Under the pieces are notes generated by a model. It was not told where the DNA came from, made no database searches, and was given only the letters and a program-made list of their open reading frames with translations. From Motacilla alba alba (taxonomy: Eukaryota; Chordata; Aves; Passeriformes; Motacillidae), in assembly GCF_015832195.1 (NCBI RefSeq), contig NC_052020.1, forward strand, positions 61,817,888-61,881,887: 64,000 nucleotides of DNA, written 5' to 3'. Below are positions 57,367-64,000 of this stretch, in pieces; position 1 is the first letter of the stretch; every line of letters begins with the position of its first letter. Position numbers and translations under genes: made by a program.

Positions 57367-58937
57367 ACGCAGCTCCTGGGCACTGATCTCTGCATTTCCA
57401 TGGGCGCAGTTCCTGGGCAATGATCTCTGCATTTCCACAGTTCCTGGGCACTGATCTCTACATTTCCATGGGCGCAGTTCCTGGGCAATGATCTCTGCAT
57501 TTCCATGCACCGTGCAGTTCCTGGGCAGTGATCTCTGCATTTCCATGCACTGTGCAGTTCCTGGGCAGTGATCTCTGCATTTCCATGGGTGCAGTTCCTG
57601 GGCACTGATCTCTGCATTTCCATGCACTGTGCAGTTCCTGGGCAGTGATCTCTGCATTTCCATGCACTGTGCAGTTCCTGGGCAATGATCTCTGCATTTC
57701 CATGGGTGCAGTTCCTGGGCAGTGATCTCTGCATTTCCATGCACCGTGCAGTTCCTGGGCAATGATCTCTGCATTTCCATGGGCGCAGTTCCTGGGCAGT
57801 GATCTCTGCATTTCCATGCACTGTGCAGTTCCTGGGCAGTGATCTCTGCATTTCCATGGGTGCAGTTCCTGGGCAATGATCTCTGCATTTCCACAGTTCC
57901 TGGGCACTGATCTCTGCATTTCCATGGGTGCAGTTCCTGGGCACTGATCTCTGCATTTCCATGGTGCAGTTCCTGGGCAATGATCTCTGCATTTCCATGG
58001 GTGCAGTTCCTGGGCAATGATCTCTGCATTTTCATGCACCGTGCAGTTCCTGGGCAGTGATCTCTGCATTTCCATGCACCATGCAGTTCCTGGGCACTGA
58101 TCTCTGCATTTCCATGCACTGTGCAGTTCCCGGGCAATGATCTCTGCATTTCCATGCACTGTGCAGTTCCTGGGCAATGATCTCTGCATTTCCATGGGTG
58201 CAGTTCCTGGGCAATGATCTCTGCATTTCCATGCACCGTGCAGTTCCTGGGCACTGATCTCTGCATTTCCATGCACTGTGCAGTTCCTGGGCAGTGATCT
58301 CTGCATTTCCATGCACTGTGCAGTTCCTGGGCAATGATCTCTGCATTTCCATGGGTGCAGTTCCTGGGCAATGATCTCTGCATTTCCATGCACCGTGCAG
58401 TTCCTGGGCAGTGATCTCTGCATTTCCATGCACCGTGCAGTTCCTGGGCAGTGATCTCTGCATTTCCATGCACTGTGCAGTTCCTGGGCACTGATCTCTG
58501 CATTTCCATGCACCGTGCAGTTCCTGGGCACTGATCTCTGCATTTCCATGCACCGTGCAGTTCCTGGGCACTGATCTCTGCATTTCCATGCACCATGCAG
58601 TTCCTGGGCAATGATCTCTGCATTTCCATGCACTGTGCAGTTCCTGGGCACTGATCTCTGCATTTCCATGCACTGTGCAGTTCCTGGGCACTGATCTCTG
58701 CATTTCCATGGGTGCAGTTCCTGGGCACTGATCTCTGCATTTCCATGCACTGTGCAGTTCCAGGGCAATGATCTCTGCATTTCCATGCACTGTGCAGTTC
58801 CTGGGCACTGATCTCTGCATTTCCATGGGTGCAGTTCCTGGGCACTGATCTCTGCATTTCCATGGGTGCAGTTCCTGGGCAATGATCTCTGCATTTCCAT
58901 GGGTGCAGTTCCTGGGCAGTGATCTCTGCATTTCCAC
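57367..58937. repeat. 31/36/40-bp minisatellite, right copy
   Basis: Mirror of 6775-7472, more than twice as long (1571 bp, about 42 units). A stretch at 58400-58600 consists almost only of the 40-bp form, suggesting local recent amplification. The 595- and 529-codon minus-strand frames are artefacts. Confidence 0.98.
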
Positions 58938-60091
58938 GGAGCCTGAACCCCGTGCTGACGAGAAATCCGTGAGCTGTTAATATATTCCCGTGTCTGGCAT
59001 TTAGGAGAGCGTTTCCCAGAGAATACAGAAGCAATTGTTAATGTCATGTCTGATTTCCTTCCTGGAGATGGGAGACGGACAAAGATTTACTGGAAGTGTT
59101 CTTCTGCGTGCCGAGAGAGCGGATGCACATTAGGCAGCTGACAGCAGAGATGAATCCTCTGGTGCCACCGCTGCTGCCCACTGTCCAATCTCCTCTATAA
59201 TTAATGAGCTGTCAGAGCTGCTCAGGCCCCGGGAACGGATGGCTGGGACGCCAGGCAAATCGGCCCTGAAATGAGGAGTCAACTCGGAGCTGCTCTTTTC
59301 CTGACCTTGCAACTCTCATTATTGATTCCGGGTAATTTCCACCTGTTTAGGGAAACCAGGAGTAAAGTCAGAGCAACAAAGGAGCTTTTCAAGTCTCCCT
59401 GTCAGGTTTTCCATCATTTCAAGTATTGGGTCCCTGCGCCTCCAAGGAACCTTCAATGCACGAACTGCTCCAAAATATTTCCTGCTCATCCGGTTCTGAG
59501 TTTCCAAGTGACAGTAGGGACCCCGAGCTGCTCTTTGTCACCACAATCCTTCACAGAGTAAAATGGAGTTTGAGTAGCTGAACTGCATTAATAAAATGCT
59601 CATTGCGTTCATTCCCAAGAGCTTATTAAAACTGAAGGTACTTAGGGAAAAGAACTCCTCAGATTTCAGTGCAGAGTTGCAGTAACTGCATAATGTCCTT
59701 TATTCCAAGACAAGATGGTTTAGCCGTGCTGTGTTTATTGAATTAATCCCTGTGGGTCTCTGGGTCACTGCCTCCAGCTGGGTTTTGAGGGTCCCCAGCC
59801 CCTGTGGCACAGCCCAAGGCTGATATTTGCTTTCAGGTGTGCTTTTTCCAGGAGATATACAGCAGGGAAGCGACTTGTTCCTGTGGCTGGTGGCACCTGG
59901 GGGGACGTGGGGGCACTGGTCGCTGCAGTCACCTGCGCTGGGCACTCAGCACTGCCCCTCTGCACCTCTGACTGCCTGGGCTGGCCGTGACACCTCCTGG
60001 GATGGCACAAGCGCAGACAAACATTTCCTAGAGCACAGCACACCCACTGATGGCAGACAGAGTGCCCAGCGCTCCCAGAGCGCTGGGAGGG
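58938..60091. other. Unique sequence, mirror of 5621-6774
   Basis: No gene seen. A possible conserved block is at about 58950-59310. Confidence 0.45.
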
Positions 60092-60536
60092 GGCTGGGGT
60101 AGATGCTGAGGGGCAGGGATGGGTGCTGAGGGGTAGGGGATGGGTGCTGAGGGGTAGGGATGGGTGCTGAGGGGGTGGGGATGGGTGCTGAGGGGTAGGG
60201 GATGGGTGCTGAGGGGTGGGGATGGGTGCTGAGGGGTTGGGGATGGATGCTGAGGGGCAGGGATGGGTGCTGAGGGGCAGGGATGGGTGCTGAGGGGTAG
60301 GGGATGGGTGCTGAGGGGTTGTGGATGGGTGCTGAGGGGTGGGGATGGGTGCTGAGGGGCAGGGATGGGTGCTGAAGGGTTGGAGATGGGTGCTGAGGGG
60401 TGGGGATGGGTGCTGAGGGGCAGGGATGGGTGCTGAAGGGTAGGGATGGGTGCTGAGGGGCAGGGATGGGTGCTGAGGGGCAGGGATGGGTGCTGAGGGC
60501 TAGGGGGGATGCTGAGGGGATGTGTGGGATGCTGAG
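60092..60536. repeat. 20-bp G-rich minisatellite, right copy
   Basis: Mirror of 5197-5620. The plus strand is aggggcagggatgggtgctg. Confidence 0.97.
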
Positions 60537-60685
60537 GAGCAGGGCTGTGAGGATGCAGAGGGCCCTGGGGTGAGGATGTTCCCATGGGAGGGCTCACCCA
60601 GCCCCTTGCAGCTCCCAGCCAAGCTGGGGCAGTGAAAACTGCTCATTCTGCCCTGGGACCCATTAGCAGGAGGGAACGGGAGCAT

Positions 60686-61301
60686 TTGGGGACCAGGGAA
60701 GGGAATGGAATCCTTTTGGGATTAGAGAAAGGAATGGGATCATTTTGGGACCAGGGAATGAGATGATTTTGTGCACAGAGAAGGGAATGGGATCATTCTG
60801 TGCCCAGGGAAGGGAATGGGATCATTTTGGGATTAGAGAAGGGAATGGGTCATTCTGTGCCCAGGGAATGGATCATTCTGTGCCCAGGGAAAGGAATGGA
60901 TCATTCTGTGCCCAGGGAATGGATCATTCTGTGCCCAGGGAAAGGAATGGATCATTCTGTGCCCAGGGAATGGATCATTCTGTGCCCAGGGAATGGGATC
61001 ATTCTGTGCCCAGGGAATGGGATCATTCTGTGCCCAGGGAATGGATCATTCTGTGCCCAGGGAATGGGATCATTCTGTGCCCAGGGAATGGATCATTCTG
61101 TGCCCAGGGAAGGGATCATTCTGTGCCCAGGGAATGGGATCATTCTGTGCCCAGGGAATGGATCATTCTGTGCCCAGGGAAGGGATCATTCTGTACCCAG
61201 GGAAGGGAATGGATCATTCTGTGCCCAGGGAAGGGAATGGATCATTCTGTGCCCAGGGAATGGGATCATTCTGTGCCCAGGGAAGGGAATGGATCATTCA
61301 G
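60686..61301. repeat. 22-28-bp minisatellite, right copy
   Basis: Mirror of 4305-5047, 127 bp shorter. Core cattctgtgcccagggaatg. Confidence 0.97.
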
Positions 61302-63412
61302 TGCCCAGCCCTCAGAGCTCAGTGCTTTCAGAGGTGCACCCTGGTGTGATGGAAAGCAGGAGTGGCGCTGCAGGGCAGGAGGAGATGGCGCTCCATGAAT
61401 AAATTAAACAGAAAAGCGGCGCTGCCTCAGAAGGGCCAAAAGCAGGGTCTGGGTGTGAGGTGGAGGCAGGAAGCTCTCACACTCCGGAGATGTGTCCTGG
61501 CAGGGTGAGCAGATTGGGATTCTGCTCAGGGTCATCTGCACAGCCATCCCTGCATGTTGCAGAATTCATTCTCATGGGAGCAGAGGGGAGAGAAGGATCC
61601 GGAGTTAAGGGAGTGGGAAATGACCAGTGGTAACAAGGGTGTCCTCAGCAGCTGCAGGGAGGGGCAGCTCACTTCTGTCTTTTATTCACCTTTTAGGACA
61701 TCTGTATTGCAAATTACTATGGTCTGGCTCAACTCTTTTACTTATTCAGAGTAGCGATACATAAATTTATTAAAATTTTATTCAATTAAATTAATCTATA
61801 AATAATTTAATTGTAATGCTATTAATTTGTTTTCTATTTTCATTATATTATGATTGTTTATTTATAAATCAATAAAAATTATTTTAATTTTTTTTAATAT
61901 TGACATTTTTCCAGCTGGATCCCACCTGTCCCTGAGGCATTCTCACCTCCCTGGCCTTTTCCCCCAGGGAATGTCCCTCTGGAGCTGCCTCCAGCCCTGG
62001 GCACTGCTGGCTGCCCTCCTGCCACACGTCTCCCACCCCCCGTGCTCCTGGGATCTCTGTGCCTGCCCTGGTACCATAGGTGGCTCAGAGACACAGATCC
62101 AGGGAAGGCAGGAAAATATCACGGAGAAATTATTTAAGCTGAGAATGCTGGGGAATGTTTTCAAGGAATTGATCCCAGCCAAAGGAAGCCCTCATCTGAA
62201 TGTTTGGGAAGGGAGGGACCTTAAATGACACAATATTCACATTCTCTGCCTGACACAGCACTGGAGGCAGGGATGGGCAGAGGGCTGGGAGATGGAGGGG
62301 GAAGGAGCAGGGACAGAAAATGAGCTCTGCCACTGGGGAAATATTTGTAAAACAGGTGCTGAAAGGGGCAGCCTGTCTCTTCCAACGTCTAATTACAGAT
62401 TTGCATATAAAATTAAAGATATTATTGTTTGACTGAGGCATTCCCTCCACAGGCTCACACTGAAGGATTTCTTTCTGGGAAGCAAAGAGTAAATCCCACC
62501 CTGCATCCTCACTCCTGCCTTTCCTGGGCTGGAAATCCCTCTTTGCCTGCCCATGCACCCCTGTGTTCAGGTACAGCCCGTGTTCCCCGAGCTCTGCTTG
62601 CTGGATATTAACTTTATATCTGCAATAAATGACAGGAATATTTGAGGTGTGCTGTTCTCTGGGCGTGATTGGGTTTTATGGCATCGCAATGACCATGGCC
62701 TGGCTCTTCTCCGTGCCACGGGGAGCGCATTCACTGCTTGCAGTTTAATATTTTATTAAATATATCAGGGTCACCATTCCCAGTAACTGCTGCTTGCATT
62801 TTCCCTCCTTTAAAGTGACATAAAAGAAAATAGGATTGAAAGTAAAACAATACAGAAGGTATAAAAACTCTACAAATATATGCCATGTTTCTATGGCTGT
62901 TACCTCATTTTCCACTTCAGACTTATCTCTGGGTGACAGGAAGCCAAAATCCTGAAATGCTTTAATTAGGCTGAAAATCTTATTGAATACAATTCTGCTG
63001 GAGAAACACAAGCAAATGCTATTAGCTCCCACCAGGATCAGCCAGTCGAAGGCAGTGGTGCCTTTTACCCTGCAAATGGCACCATGAATCAGAGCAGAGC
63101 TGACACAAGGAGCAGTAACTGGGACTTCTGTCGTTTCTGAGGTTGTTCTGAAGATCCCTCCCTCCCAAAAAAAGTACTTTATGCAAGAAAATCTGTTTAT
63201 TCACCCATTCTGGGCTAAACATAATAAACAACAGCCTTTTCCTGGAGAACCTGAGCACAGACACCAGCCAGGCACCCTCTGGGATGGCCCTGCCTGAGGA
63301 GAGGCAAATCCGGCCCAGAGGATCCACAGATCCACCTGGAATGGCTGAAGGAAATCCAGCTAACTAACTGAATCCAACTGACTAAACCTGGCTTTGGTGA
63401 ATAGCTAAACCC
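61302..63412. other. Unique and AT-rich sequence, mirror of 2150-4304
   Basis: No gene seen. The AT-rich tract is at 61756-61892. Confidence 0.5.
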
Positions 63413-63470
63413 AGGGGTGGCACTGGGTGGGCTTTGAGGTCCTTCCAGCCCTAACAATTCTGGGATTTTT
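63413..63470 (+). mobile_element. CR1: Short CR1 3' fragment, right copy
   Basis: Mirror of 2095-2155: ggggtggcactgggtgggct then ggtccttccagccctaacaa. Confidence 0.78.
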
Positions 63471-64000
63471 GTGGCAAAATGAAAGTTCTTCTCTAAAGCA
63501 AGTGATTTAAAAGTAAATTTGCTCTAAAGGCAAGTGTTCTGCTTGAAGGCATCTTGCTGGGTGACTCCTGGCTAAGCACACCCAGAACATGTCAGTGCAG
63601 CAGAAAGCTTTGGGGGCTTAGACCAGGGGCTACCAGAGGAGAGGAATTCTCAGGAATCTGCTACCCCTCAGGGAATCACAGAAAAATCCAATCTTTTCTG
63701 CAGAAGATTTTGAATACAAAGTCATTCCCTGGCTCTTGTGGCTGCTGCTCACAGACGTTTTTCCTTCCCACTCCATTATTGCTTCTTCCCCACCCAAAAC
63801 CCGGGGTGAGTTTGCACTGCTGAAACCAGGGAATGTCTCACACGGGGCCAAACACCGCTGAGGAAGTACAGGAAGCTTGCAGAGACAGGCAGGATGGCGA
63901 GGAAAAGCAGAGCAGGGGGTTTATTTCCCTTTGTTTTGGGCTGCATCAGGTGTGATTGGGGCTGGAATTTAATTGCAGCACCGTGCACGGGCCCAGGAAA
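63471..64000. other. Unique sequence at the window end
   Basis: Mirror of 1560-2090. Homology continues to the last base, so the duplication extends further. Confidence 0.7.

Larger units (their letters stand above)
43276..64000 (-). repeat. Right arm of the inverted duplication
   Basis: Reverse complement of 21328-1560. It is 20,725 bp long, 956 bp more than the left arm, through net minisatellite length change plus one ~110-bp extra segment at 48003-48115. It starts immediately after the last N of the gap, inside a solo LTR, so the true inner boundary of the duplication cannot be seen. Homology still holds at the last base of the window. Confidence 0.97.

Noticed and set aside
57247..59047. 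Open frames of 595 and 529 codons on the minus strand, and similar ones at 6665-7592
   Set aside because: They run through a 31/36/40-bp minisatellite that has no stop triplet in any register of this strand. All three frames carry the same cycling peptide text and the two arms differ by 873 bp.

Overview
This 64 kb window reads as bird nuclear DNA, most probably from a songbird (passerine). The basis is about twenty truncated CR1 LINE 3' ends and several short solo LTRs (TG...CA ends, 6-bp target-site duplications, an AATAAA-type signal followed by a conserved CCTTCTGA stretch) of the kind common in passerine genomes. The DNA is GC-rich and extremely dense in minisatellites, which suggests a microchromosome or subtelomeric setting; that placement is inference. 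I find no protein-coding gene, tRNA or rRNA that I can support. The long open frames all run through minisatellites, CR1 remnants or the assembly gap.

Layout: (1) 1-1559, a GGATCC-rich minisatellite and an AT/GAATA tract whose mirror copy would lie beyond the window. (2) 1560-21328, the left arm of a very large inverted repeat. (3) 21329-42275, a single-copy spacer with its own set of minisatellites, CR1 pieces, one clear solo LTR, one candidate LTR and a CpG-rich tandem block with ATTAATTA cores. (4) 42276-43275, exactly 1000 N. (5) 43276-64000, the right arm, which is the reverse complement of 21328 down to 1560. Position pairs (left+right) sum to 64604 at the inner edge and 65560 at the outer edge, so the right arm is 956 bp longer net.

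Both arms carry the same CR1 fragments and the same solo LTRs at the same sites with the same target-site duplications. They are therefore copies (or alleles) of one locus, separated after those insertions. In the stretches I compared by eye, unique sequence differs by roughly 0.5-1 %. Nearly all length difference sits in minisatellites, some longer on the left (17.5 kb array, -556 bp on the right) and some on the right (57.4 kb array, +873; 53.4 kb array, +564). The right contig begins inside an LTR directly at a fixed-size gap. This makes an inverted haplotig or scaffolding artefact at least as likely as a genuine genomic palindrome. That is the main question the window raises.

No genes act together here. 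The biology visible is repeat biology: retrotransposon insertion order, nested LTRs, and fast VNTR length change between two copies of one locus. A few AT-rich, homeobox-site-like blocks inside otherwise GC-rich DNA may be conserved regulatory elements, but nothing in the sequence alone proves it.
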